From positions 1-62,645 of IMG/VR virus record IMGVR_UViG_3300028883_000508: a stretch of 62,645 nt of DNA, one strand, 5' to 3'. A model generated the notes under the pieces. The model was given only the letters and a program-made list of their open reading frames with translations. It made no database searches and was not told the DNA's origin. Every line of letters starts with the position of its first letter. Position 1 is the first letter of the stretch. The stretch comes from a virus. The position numbers were made by a program, and so were the translations under genes. Below, one piece after another: positions 8,366 to 15,714 of the stretch.

Positions 8366-9175
8366 TTACATTTTATTTTCTTTCAAAACTGTAAGATATC
8401 TGTTTAAATAAGCATCAAAAGGACCAGTATCTTCATCAAGATCTTCATCTTCTTCATTTAATACTTTTCCTTTACCATGTTTTTCAGATTCATCTTTTTT
8501 ATCATCTTTCTTTTTCTTTTTCTTTTTATCATTGTCTTCATCATCATCATCGTCTTCGTCTTCGTCTTCATCATCATTTTCTTTATAAGCCTCAACAATG
8601 AAGTCAAATTTTTTGTCGATTTCATTTCTGTCTTTAACACCTTCCAACATTTGCATAACATGAGTAGATTGTTCAGTAGTCAATCCATCACATTTCTTAT
8701 ACAAATAAAGTTCAGCAGCTAAATCTTGAGCATCACCAGTGACCTCAAGTTTATCAGAAATTGATTCATCCAATTTTGATCTTAGATTTTGAATTTCAGT
8801 TTTAGCTTCTTTCAATAAAGCTTTTACTTCTTCATCCAATAATCCTTCATCAACACCAAGTCTAACTTTGAATTGCTCAATCAGATCAGAGTAAAGTTCA
8901 CCCTTTCTTGCATACTCAAGAACTTTTTCAGGAATTTGCATTTGCTCATCAAGAATCTCATCCACAAAATTTGAAAATTTTGAGGTTATATCTTCTTTGT
9001 AGGCATCAAACTTTTCCTCATATTGTTCAATGAGCTTATCCTTCTCTGTTTGTAGTAATTCATCTACTGCTTCTTTGGCTTTCAATTCAATTAGAGTTTC
9101 CAATTTTTCTTTGATTGAATTTTGTTCCTTTTCTTCTAATTTTTGAACACCAAGCATTTCAAGAAGTTTATCCAT
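8366..9175 (-). CDS. 22: Prohead core scaffolding protein (T4 gp22-like)
   Basis: A 269-residue, highly charged, coiled-coil protein placed between the prohead protease cluster and the capsid gene, as in T4. Residues about 1-150 are long amphipathic helices. Residues about 200-250 are a run of Asp/Glu then Lys (DDDDDEDNDKKKKKKKDDKK). The C-terminus, PFDAYLNRYLTVLKENK, is a short helix as in gp22, which ties scaffold to capsid. It contains many (I/L)xE motifs, consistent with proteolysis to peptides during maturation. A TATAAATA late box lies 34 bases upstream. Confidence 0.85.
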   Translation of the reverse strand: MDKLLEMLGVQKLEEKEQNSIKEKLETLIELKAKEAVDELLQTEKDKLIEQYEEKFDAYKEDITSKFSNFVDEILDEQMQIPEKVLEYARKGELYSDLIEQFKVRLGVDEGLLDEEVKALLKEAKTEIQNLRSKLDESISDKLEVTGDAQDLAAELYLYKKCDGLTTEQSTHVMQMLEGVKDRNEIDKKFDFIVEAYKENDDEDEDEDDDDDEDNDKKKKKKKDDKKDESEKHGKGKVLNEEDEDLDEDTGPFDAYLNRYLTVLKENKM

Positions 9176-9208
9176 AAGCTTATCCTCCTATACTATTTTC
9201 TATACATA

Positions 9209-9216
9209 TATTTATA
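9209..9216 (-). promoter_or_regulatory. T4-type late promoter box TATAAATA
   Basis: TATAAATA on the minus strand, 34 bases before the scaffold gene start. The same octamer at the same distance precedes the nuclease gene at 31380, and it also occurs before the HU gene and the tail genes, which supports a late promoter class. Confidence 0.65.
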
Positions 9217-9241
9217 ATAAATAGTTGAAATGTATAAAAAA

Positions 9242-9276
9242 AGCCCAAAAGTGTGATATACACACACTTTTAGGCT
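9242..9276. terminator. Intrinsic terminator between the internal-protein genes and the scaffold gene
   Basis: A 14-position stem with one mismatch (AAAAGTGTG / CACACTTTT core, GCC/GGC base) and a 7-nt loop. It has a T-run on the plus side and an A-run on the minus side, so it can work in both directions. It isolates the scaffold-capsid unit, which restarts from its own late box. Confidence 0.85.
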
Positions 9277-9304
9277 CTATTTTTTTATATTATATTTTTA
9301 TATT

Positions 9305-9886
9305 TTAAGTTCTTGTCATAAATACTTTCTTCAAATTTCCTCTTGAAATTAATTCTTGACCTAAAAGTTCTCTGTATATATCATTCAATTGAGCAGTACC
9401 ATAATTTTTTACAAACATATTAGCCTCAGAACCTAATTTATGTTTCTTTTTTATTTTTTCTATATCTTTTTTCATTTGAGGTATTTGTATTTTCATTACA
9501 AAATCATGTACAGCAATTCTCAAATCTTTAAATACAATATCAGCTATAGCAGAATCATCTATAAAATCTTCTACACTACCTTCATCAAGATCTTTTGATT
9601 CTTTAAATACTTTTTGTGATTGAGTAGCAGATATATTTGGGTTTTTTCCTTTAGCAATTTTCTCAACATATTGTATAACTTCTTTAGGTGGGTTTTTTAT
9701 ATAATATTTTATTTTACGATTTTGATCAATATGAGCTATTTTTTCATAATCACCATGAACTTCTTTGGCACGATTCCATACAGATATACCATTACCCATA
9801 TGCCCAGAACCAAGATCAAATTTTTTCTTTCTTTCAAGAATAGAATTTTCATATGCTTCTAGAATTTTTTCATTTATTTCATCCAT
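9305..9886 (-). CDS. Unknown head-cluster protein with protease-site leader
   Basis: Function not recognised. In this 193-residue protein the N-terminus (MDEINEKILEAYENSILERK) carries two (I/L)xE sites, ILE at 8-10 and ILE at 16-18. It also shares the pattern ILxAYxxxI with the leaders of the genes at 10386 and 10791. It lies in the head operon between prohead protease and scaffold. By analogy with T4 internal proteins, it is probably packaged into the prohead and trimmed there (inference). The rest is charged and helical. Confidence 0.65.
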   Translation of the reverse strand: MDEINEKILEAYENSILERKKKFDLGSGHMGNGISVWNRAKEVHGDYEKIAHIDQNRKIKYYIKNPPKEVIQYVEKIAKGKNPNISATQSQKVFKESKDLDEGSVEDFIDDSAIADIVFKDLRIAVHDFVMKIQIPQMKKDIEKIKKKHKLGSEANMFVKNYGTAQLNDIYRELLGQELISRGNLKKVFMTRT

Positions 9887-9888
9887 TA

Positions 9889-10377
9889 TTATTCTCCAAA
9901 TAATCCTAAAAATGTATCAGCATCTTTTTTAGATAATTTTTTAGCAATTTTTATAGTCTCAGGTTTTAATTTCATATCTCCATACATATCTTTGCCAACT
10001 TCTTCCCAATAACCTAAAAATTTTTTAGTTCCTATACTTATAAAATAACGTAATGTACTTAAATCAGGTGGCATATGACCAATTTTCTTATGTGCTTTAG
10101 CTATATCAACTAATACATCTGCTTCTTTTTTTCTTCCATTTACAATAGCATCAAATACAGCATTTTCTGTATGATAATTCCAATCTTCTAAATCATCTAA
10201 AATTTGTCTAACATTTACATCTTCTTTTTTTGGTTTAAATCCAAATGTTTTAGAAAGATAATCAGAAAATGCTTTATGAGCATATTTCCCACCTTTACCA
10301 ACTATATTAGCTAATGTCTGCATTGATCTATCAAATTCAGTTTCATTTGCTTCTTTGATATATTTTCTTAATTTCAT
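9889..10377 (-). CDS. Unknown head-cluster protein with MKLxKYIKE leader
   Basis: 162 residues, no known domain. The leader MKLRKYIKE-ANETE looks like the T4 capsid-targeting sequence (MKTYQEFIxEA) and ends in IKE, a prohead-protease site at residues 7-9. The body is basic and helical, ending in KKDADTFLGLFGE. The gene starts eight bases downstream of its neighbour and ends two bases before the next start. Probably an internal virion protein (inference from leader and position). Confidence 0.6.
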   Translation of the reverse strand: MKLRKYIKEANETEFDRSMQTLANIVGKGGKYAHKAFSDYLSKTFGFKPKKEDVNVRQILDDLEDWNYHTENAVFDAIVNGRKKEADVLVDIAKAHKKIGHMPPDLSTLRYFISIGTKKFLGYWEEVGKDMYGDMKLKPETIKIAKKLSKKDADTFLGLFGE

Positions 10378-10385
10378 AATTTCTC

Positions 10386-10679
10386 CTATTTTTTAAATAT
10401 TGCTTTAGAAGTATTATAAATCCATTCAGCTTGAGCTTTAGAAAAACCTTTATTCTTTTCATATGATTTTCTTGTACCTATTGCTTGTTTATAAATATCA
10501 TTTTTCTCCTGGCCCTTTAAAGCACCTATAATAGCATCTAGTGTTTTTTTAGCATCTTCAGTAGCATCTTCAGATAACATATATTGTTCTCTAATAACTT
10601 TATCATATGCACTAAGAATTCTACTATTTTCATCTGTGGCATTAAAATCTCTATTTAATCTTTTTGGATATAATTTCAT
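10386..10679 (-). CDS. Unknown small head-cluster protein
   Basis: 97 residues. The leader MKLYPKRLNRD...RILSAYDKVIRE resembles the leaders of its neighbours and includes IRE and LSE protease-type sites near residues 29-36. The remaining 60 residues are a basic helical domain ending in TSKAIFKK. Likely a small packaged protein; function unknown. Confidence 0.55.
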   Translation of the reverse strand: MKLYPKRLNRDFNATDENSRILSAYDKVIREQYMLSEDATEDAKKTLDAIIGALKGQEKNDIYKQAIGTRKSYEKNKGFSKAQAEWIYNTSKAIFKK

Positions 10680-10691
10680 AATATTTACCTC

Positions 10692-10776
10692 TTATATTTT
10701 ATTTTTATTTAATTCGTAATGTGTCTTATCCATTTTATCTTTATTATCTTTTAAAACTTTTTTCATATAATGTCAT
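10692..10776 (-). pseudogene. Leftover leader fragment
   Basis: A ribosome-binding site (AGGAG) and an ATG at 10776 open the peptide MTLYEKSFKR and then stop. Its first residues copy the leader of the upstream gene (MTLYEKTIKR), and the DNA around both starts shares about 20 bases. A second overlapping frame (10692-10766, 24 residues) starts at an internal ATG without its own binding site. This looks like the stump of a duplicated leader gene, though a functional micro-ORF is possible. Confidence 0.35.
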
Positions 10777-10790
10777 TTTATTCTCCTATT

Positions 10791-11402
10791 TTATACAAGT
10801 TTTTTCAAATTTTTAGCATCTTCAAATTTAAGCATTAAATTAAGAACTCTAGCTGCTGCTTCTATTATTGATCTTTGTATTGGTCCTGCACTAGCTTGTT
10901 TTTTATGTATTACACCAAATTCATCTGATGGTCTATTTCTCCATTTTACAACATCATAACTACCATAGACAGTTATTGAATTTCCACCACCTTCACCATA
11001 CATGAATTCATCAGTAACTTTTTTAGATATTTCAGATTCTATTTTCTTAACAAGTTTATCTCTGAATTTCCAATCTAATTCAACAAAAACAAAAGTATTT
11101 CCACCCCTTAAAATATCTCCTGTTGCTTGATCTCTTTGATACCATTCATGTTTTTCAGCTACTTCTTTTATTTTATTTATATATGGTAATGCTTTGATGG
11201 TTTTTAAAGTGACTCTAATAGATCCATCATATCTTACCCCTACATCTCTATTTGTAAGTTTAAGTTTCTTTTTAAGAACTTCTCTAATTTCTTTTGTTTT
11301 TTCTGACCCTTCATTTACAAGAATTTGATTATAAGCTTCTTGAATTTTATCATTTTTATCAAGATTTGAAGATCTTTTGATTGTTTTTTCATATAATGTC
11401 AT
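10791..11402 (-). CDS. Unknown head-cluster protein with processed-leader features
   Basis: 203 residues. The leader MTLYEKTIKRSSNLDKNDKI is followed by QEAYNQIL, giving an IQE protease-type site at residues 20-22 and the shared AYxxIL pattern. The body is mixed alpha/beta (YDGSIRVTLKTIKALPYINK, FVFVELDWKFRDKLVKKIE) with no recognised family. It starts four bases before the gp21 stop region and is transcribed with the head genes. Probably an internal head protein; the activity is unknown. Confidence 0.6.
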   Translation of the reverse strand: MTLYEKTIKRSSNLDKNDKIQEAYNQILVNEGSEKTKEIREVLKKKLKLTNRDVGVRYDGSIRVTLKTIKALPYINKIKEVAEKHEWYQRDQATGDILRGGNTFVFVELDWKFRDKLVKKIESEISKKVTDEFMYGEGGGNSITVYGSYDVVKWRNRPSDEFGVIHKKQASAGPIQRSIIEAAARVLNLMLKFEDAKNLKKLV

Positions 11403-11406
11403 TATT

Positions 11407-12165
11407 TTATCCCTTTAATTTCTTTATTTGAGCATCAGTAAATTTAAATTTTGTTCTTAGTATTTTCTCTGCTTCTTTTGCACTTGGCCCACCCAACATT
11501 CCTTTTGCTGGATTTTTTACTGTATCCATACAAATTTTCTTTTGATGTTTATTAGCAACATCAACACCTTCAAACATTACATCAATAGTTTCCATCAAAT
11601 AATTAAAATATACTTCTTGTGCTTTTTTTATTTGTTCTTCTTTTATATTTTCATCCTTCATTCCTGGTAAAACAAAACTAGTTCCTTCATAAATACCATT
11701 TACCCATGAAGGATTATTAGAAGGATCAGTAACCAAATCCCATGTAATCAAATGAAAGTCTTCATTTACATAACCATCATCATTAACAGTACCTAATCCT
11801 CTTGAACTAATACCCATTTGTCCTTCTCTAACAAGAGTTTTAGCAATTTGGCCCATTGGAGTATCAAGAATCTTAGCTTTACCATAAAGATCATTTCCTC
11901 TCCATTCTAATTGAGTAGTTCTAAGAGCAATTTTATCAGGATTTACTTCAGGATTAGGTGGATGGCCTAATTCTCCCCATAAACATTTCTTTTCAACTTT
12001 TTGCTGAACTTTTGATACTTCTCTTTCTAGTAAATCTTTTTTATATACTCTTTTGTTATTATTTTTAAGTTCCGCTGAAGAAAAAATACCAACTGCATAC
12101 ATATCTTTAGTTTTTTTATCCTCATGCAACTCAAAATCATATGACATTTCTGTTATCAGTTTCAT
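11407..12165 (-). CDS. 21: Prohead core protease (T4 gp21-like)
   Basis: A 252-residue serine protease that matures the prohead by cutting after (I/L)xE. The two family motifs are present: GELGHP with the catalytic His68, and GISSRG with the Ser at 120/121. The N-terminus MKLITE itself ends in an ITE site, fitting autoprocessing, and the length is near that of T4 gp21 (212 aa). The position between gp67-like and scaffold genes matches T4 order. Its likely substrates are encoded in the same cluster (capsid, scaffold and the small leader-bearing proteins). Confidence 0.9.
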   Translation of the reverse strand: MKLITEMSYDFELHEDKKTKDMYAVGIFSSAELKNNNKRVYKKDLLEREVSKVQQKVEKKCLWGELGHPPNPEVNPDKIALRTTQLEWRGNDLYGKAKILDTPMGQIAKTLVREGQMGISSRGLGTVNDDGYVNEDFHLITWDLVTDPSNNPSWVNGIYEGTSFVLPGMKDENIKEEQIKKAQEVYFNYLMETIDVMFEGVDVANKHQKKICMDTVKNPAKGMLGGPSAKEAEKILRTKFKFTDAQIKKLKG

Positions 12166-12177
12166 GTTATATCTCCT

Positions 12178-12381
12178 TTATTCATCATCTCCTGTTTTAT
12201 CATCCAGATCTACATTAGCATCAGGAGCAGGATTAATATCTTGTGATAATCCTAATTTGTTTTTCAAAAAAACATCTCTTTTTCCAGCAATTTCTTGAGA
12301 AATAATTTCTTTTGCATCTACATATTGATCATTTTCAAAACTATCTAATGCTTTTCTAATCGCTTTTTTATTCATTTTCAC
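12178..12381 (-). CDS. Prohead core protein, gp67/gp68-like
   Basis: 67 residues with a helical N-terminal half (KALDSFENDQYVDAKEIISQ, then EIAGKRDVFLKNKLGL) and an acidic tail (DANVDLDDKTGDDE). T4 gp67 has the same build (80 aa, helix plus acidic tail) and the same place between portal and protease genes. The call rests on layout and position more than on residue identity. Confidence 0.6.
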   Translation of the reverse strand: MKMNKKAIRKALDSFENDQYVDAKEIISQEIAGKRDVFLKNKLGLSQDINPAPDANVDLDDKTGDDE

Positions 12382-12394
12382 ATTCTCCTTTTTT

Positions 12395-12637
12395 TTAATA
12401 TTTTTTTACTAAAAGTTTAGCATAATCATGTGCATCTCTTTCGTTAGGGAATATTTTTGTTATTTCAAGAAATTTATTAGCATCAATATCTTTTAATCTA
12501 ACACCATATCCATCCATATTTTCTTTTCCCCAAACAGCCACAACATGTGATTCTATGCCATACTCTTTATTTTGATAAATTTTAATAGGTTTTTTCTTTC
12601 CTTCATTTAAGTATTTATCTATTTTATTTAAATTCAT
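12395..12637 (-). CDS. Unknown small head-cluster protein with LNE leader
   Basis: 80 residues. The leader MNLNKIDKYLNE-GKKK ends in an LNE protease-type site, and the body is a compact alpha/beta domain (ESHVVAVWGKENMDGYGVRL, then FPNERDAHDYAKLLVKKY). Not recognised. It lies between portal and gp67-like genes, after a cluster of TATAAATA boxes. Candidate packaged protein. Confidence 0.55.
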   Translation of the reverse strand: MNLNKIDKYLNEGKKKPIKIYQNKEYGIESHVVAVWGKENMDGYGVRLKDIDANKFLEITKIFPNERDAHDYAKLLVKKY

Positions 12638-12652
12638 ATTTACCTCTCAATA

Positions 12653-12672
12653 TATTTATATTTATATTTATA
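12653..12672 (-). promoter_or_regulatory. Overlapping late promoter boxes (TATAAATA)
   Basis: The minus strand reads TATAAATATAAATATAAATA here, giving three overlapping matches to the late octamer, 16 bases before the gene at 12637 and just after the portal stop. Such redundancy could raise late transcription of the core and protease genes. Confidence 0.5.
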
Positions 12673-12677
12673 TTTAT

Positions 12678-14267
12678 TTACCAACTTGATCCACCACCAC
12701 CACCTTCTTCTTCAGCAAGTCCTAATTTAACATCTTTTTGTTTACCATCAACATTGGCTTGAATTTCTTCATCATCCCATTTTAAATATCTTTTCATTAA
12801 ATAATATTTAGACATTTCAGGTCTATCAGCAAGTTGTTGATAATTAGAAAATCTTGAATCATTGAACATTTGTTCCATCTGTTCTTTGTATTTAGATGGT
12901 GGATTCATAGTTATTAATATTTTTTTAGTTGTAAGATCATATTCTTTTTTCATTCCTTTAAACTCTAAATGTAAAAGGAACATATCAGTAAAATCTTTAC
13001 AAAGTTTTTTCTGTTGTCTCTCTAAAAATTTTGCCCATTTAATTTCATCTCTTGAAATTTCTGAAGTTTGTTGACCACCAAATAATGATTCTGCATCTCT
13101 CCCTTCTTGAGAAGCAGTAACTCTTGAACCTGGATATTTTAATGCTCTATAAAGTTTTTTCTGAAAATAATAAACATCATCAAGTTCACTGAACATATTG
13201 GTATTACCCCCAATAGTATCAATACTTGACCCTCTACCTTCAGCAGATTGTGGTAAATAAAAGTTTTCTAGAATGCCCATAACATCAGGTTCATGAGTTA
13301 AATTACCTGTTGTTGGATCATATGACTGTTTCTTAGTCATTTTGTTTTTTATCATTTCCACATATTTTAATGCCTTTTCTCTTGGCATATTACCTGTATC
13401 AATTCTAAATACATATCTTTCAGGAGCACGAACAACTCTCATAATAATAACTGATGTTTCCAATAATTTTAATTGATTAAATGGTACTTTTGCTTTTTCT
13501 AAATATCCTATAATTTCATATCTTGTTCTTCCATAGATACCATTATCAATAAATCCTATTTGATTAGGATCAAATAATATCAAATCTTTTTTATCTCTTT
13601 CTCTTGCTTCTTCAATTGATGCTGGTTTTTTTGTTTTGGGTTTTAAATATTGAATATATGAAATTATTTGCCCTGAAATTGGATCATAAAAGAAATCCAT
13701 TGTATCTGATGGGAGTCTTTTTATATTAATTATACCTTTTTTTGGTTTAGTTTTATCAATTACTCTTTCATAATATATTCTACCATCAACATAAAAAGTC
13801 CAAAGTAAATCCCAAACTTTAGTTTTCATATCAAGTTTTTCTCTGAAAAGTTCATTGAATTCTTTCTTTAAATTTTTTACTATATTTTCATTACTTTGTA
13901 GATTTTTATCTAATATATCTAAATGAAATACATCACCAATATCATCTTCTTGAGTTGATTCATTTACAGCATCTTCAATTACATCTGATATTTCAGGAGT
14001 AGTAGCCATTACTCTATATTCATTCATTCTTTGGACTTCATTTTCAAATACTCTATTTATATAAGTATTATAAAATAAATTAAATCCTTGAACTTGAATA
14101 TTAGTGTAACCTGGAATTTCAGCTAAAGTTTCCCATCCTTCCCCTTTTTGATTTATAATTTTTTTTATACTTCTATTATATTCACCCATTCCTTTAAAAG
14201 ATTTTATTTCTTCTTTTAATATAGGTTTTGGATTTTTACCCCATTTCATTCCTAAAAATTTGCCCAT
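12678..14267 (-). CDS. 20: Portal vertex protein (T4 gp20-like)
   Basis: A 529-residue portal of the T4 gp20 family (524 aa in T4). Family features run in order: NTYINRVFENEVQRMNEYR and ATTPEISDVIEDAVNES near the start, the KPKKGIINIKRLPSDTMDFF region, VVRAPERYVFRIDTGNMPR, and the SRDEIKWAKFLERQQKK helix near the stem. The C-terminus is Gly-rich (EEEGGGGGSSW). It forms the dodecamer at the packaging vertex, onto which terminase docks. It is the first structural gene of the head cluster, with an AAGGAG site upstream, and leads a chain of closely spaced genes. Confidence 0.92.
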   Translation of the reverse strand: MGKFLGMKWGKNPKPILKEEIKSFKGMGEYNRSIKKIINQKGEGWETLAEIPGYTNIQVQGFNLFYNTYINRVFENEVQRMNEYRVMATTPEISDVIEDAVNESTQEDDIGDVFHLDILDKNLQSNENIVKNLKKEFNELFREKLDMKTKVWDLLWTFYVDGRIYYERVIDKTKPKKGIINIKRLPSDTMDFFYDPISGQIISYIQYLKPKTKKPASIEEARERDKKDLILFDPNQIGFIDNGIYGRTRYEIIGYLEKAKVPFNQLKLLETSVIIMRVVRAPERYVFRIDTGNMPREKALKYVEMIKNKMTKKQSYDPTTGNLTHEPDVMGILENFYLPQSAEGRGSSIDTIGGNTNMFSELDDVYYFQKKLYRALKYPGSRVTASQEGRDAESLFGGQQTSEISRDEIKWAKFLERQQKKLCKDFTDMFLLHLEFKGMKKEYDLTTKKILITMNPPSKYKEQMEQMFNDSRFSNYQQLADRPEMSKYYLMKRYLKWDDEEIQANVDGKQKDVKLGLAEEEGGGGGSSW

Positions 14268-14280
14268 TATTTTTCACTCC

Positions 14281-14664
14281 TTAAAACAAAATTAAATTAA
14301 GATCATATTTTTTTAAAGGATCATCTACTGTACCAGCACCAGAAGCAGTAACAATACCCTTTTGTTTTTTAAATTTTCCCTTATTATCATCCCACATTAT
14401 AGTAAATCTCCATTCTTTTGCATCAGGCATTACTACTTCTTTATTATATTTTTTGTAATCAGAACTATCAATATGCCAATTAAGATTAAGTTCATCAAAA
14501 GTATTCCATATACATTGTGGACCTTGCCAATAACTATCCTTATATAATTTATTATAAGTACATTTTTTAGTAGATTTGTATATTAAAGTCTTTAATTTTG
14601 CTTTAGATAAACCATCTGCTCCTAATCCTGTACCCTTTTCAATTAAATATTTTTTTAACTTCAT
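14281..14664 (-). CDS. Unknown protein with MKLKKYLIE leader
   Basis: 127 residues, unrecognised. The first nine residues MKLKKYLIE match the capsid-targeting-like leaders downstream and end in an LIE protease-type site. The body has conserved-looking aromatic motifs (DSYWQGPQCIWNTFDELNLN, and AKEWRFTIMWDDNKGKF). It sits directly upstream of the portal gene. Candidate packaged protein. Confidence 0.55.
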   Translation of the reverse strand: MKLKKYLIEKGTGLGADGLSKAKLKTLIYKSTKKCTYNKLYKDSYWQGPQCIWNTFDELNLNWHIDSSDYKKYNKEVVMPDAKEWRFTIMWDDNKGKFKKQKGIVTASGAGTVDDPLKKYDLNLILF

Positions 14665-14736
14665 TTAAATAATCTCCTAAATATATTTAGTGTTCTGTTT
14701 ATATTTAGATTTTTTTATCTAAAAATTCTTTTTGTC

Positions 14737-14964
14737 TTAATAATTAATTTCAACATTTGGATTCATTTTAATAAAATCTATTATCTCATTTATATTATCA
14801 TGTACTATTCTTCTATTTATAAATAATTCATTGTCGTGGTAATCTTTAGCCAATTTAAATTTATTAGGAGTAGTAGGACATACATGAAACCATAATCCTT
14901 TGATATATGGCCTTAGAATGGGATCAAGATGGTATTTTTGCTCTATAAACTTTCCAATGTTCAA
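14737..14964 (-). CDS. Unknown small protein
   Basis: Not recognised. 75 residues (MNIGKFIEQKYHLDP...), no membrane segment. It ends about 70 bases before the head operon. Confidence 0.4.
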   Translation of the reverse strand: MNIGKFIEQKYHLDPILRPYIKGLWFHVCPTTPNKFKLAKDYHDNELFINRRIVHDNINEIIDFIKMNPNVEINY

Positions 14965-14988
14965 AAAAGAATTTTATTTTAAAAATAT

Positions 14989-15063
14989 TCATTGTATATA
15001 TGATCTATTATTCCAAGATTTTTTTGTTCTAACATCAGATCTTTCATAATCATCCCATTCCAT
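14989..15063 (-). pseudogene. Fragment related to the C-terminus of the protein at 19339
   Basis: A 24-residue frame (MEWDDYERSDVRTKKSWNNR...) whose core DDYxRSDVRTxKSWxNR is nearly the same as in the basic protein encoded at 19339-19683. The DNA matches over roughly 50 bases. It overlaps the stop of the next upstream gene. It is probably a duplicated gene remnant, or an exchange scar. Confidence 0.4.
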
Positions 15064-15367
15064 ATCCACAAATATTTTCTAATCCTTTTGGTTTATCAAT
15101 TTGTTTGTATCCACTGTTCCATTTATACCAATATATTTCACTAGTAAATCCATATATTCCTTCTTTATGTCCTTCTATAATACAATATGGATAATGTCCT
15201 TCTTCATACATATCTCCATAATTATCCTCAACTGCTTCTTTTGCATTTTCTAAATCAATAAAATATCCAATACATCTTTTTCCTAAACTCCATTCTTTAA
15301 TTCCTTTATTGAATTTATTATGATTAAATGGAGATATTCTTTTAATTGTAGTTATTGTGTATATCAT
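15050..15367 (-). CDS. Unknown protein, compact aromatic-rich domain
   Basis: 105 residues. It has a conserved-looking pattern of WSLGKRCIGYFIDLENAKEA, then NYGDMYEEGHYPYCIIE, then EIYWYKW, typical of small uncharacterised proteins shared by phages and bacteria. No catalytic motif is obvious. A family assignment needs a database search. Confidence 0.55.
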   Translation of the reverse strand: MIYTITTIKRISPFNHNKFNKGIKEWSLGKRCIGYFIDLENAKEAVEDNYGDMYEEGHYPYCIIEGHKEGIYGFTSEIYWYKWNSGYKQIDKPKGLENICGYGMG

Positions 15368-15382
15368 CTTTAAAATTCCTTT

Positions 15383-15674
15383 CTATTTTAGAAAATATTT
15401 TTTACTATATTGTATTATTTCTACTATTGAATGGGAAAATGGATCTATAAAATATTTTGAGGTAGGATAAAAATAGGTTATATCACTAAAAAATTGCATA
15501 TTATCATTTATATGGTTATAATGCAAAACATTGTAAGTTAAGTTGTCAAGTATGTCTATAAAACAATCAAAAGAATCAAGAGACAACTATTTCCTTACAT
15601 AAAAACCTAAACATATTTCCTGTTTTGATTTAATTTCTTGAACAGGAAAATCAGTAATCATAGGAATATAACAT
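15383..15674 (-). pseudogene. Broken small gene (frameshift plus amber)
   Basis: A binding site and ATG at 15674 start only MLYSYDY before a stop. One frame over, a coding-like stretch (ITDFPVQEIKSKQEICLGFY) runs from 15661 to a TAG at 15587-15589. Translation then continues in the same frame from a TTG at 15586 for 67 residues to 15383. Read together these look like one gene of about 95 residues hit by a frameshift and an amber stop. Alternatively the 67-residue part alone is expressed from TTG. No family recognised. Confidence 0.35.
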
Positions 15675-15714
15675 ATTCTCCTTTACATTTTTTTTTAATT
15701 AAGATTAATAGTAA

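Noticed and set aside
8477-8722. Hydrophobic plus-strand frame opposite the scaffold gene
   Set aside because: A mirror of the acidic/lysine codons of gp22, not a real membrane protein.
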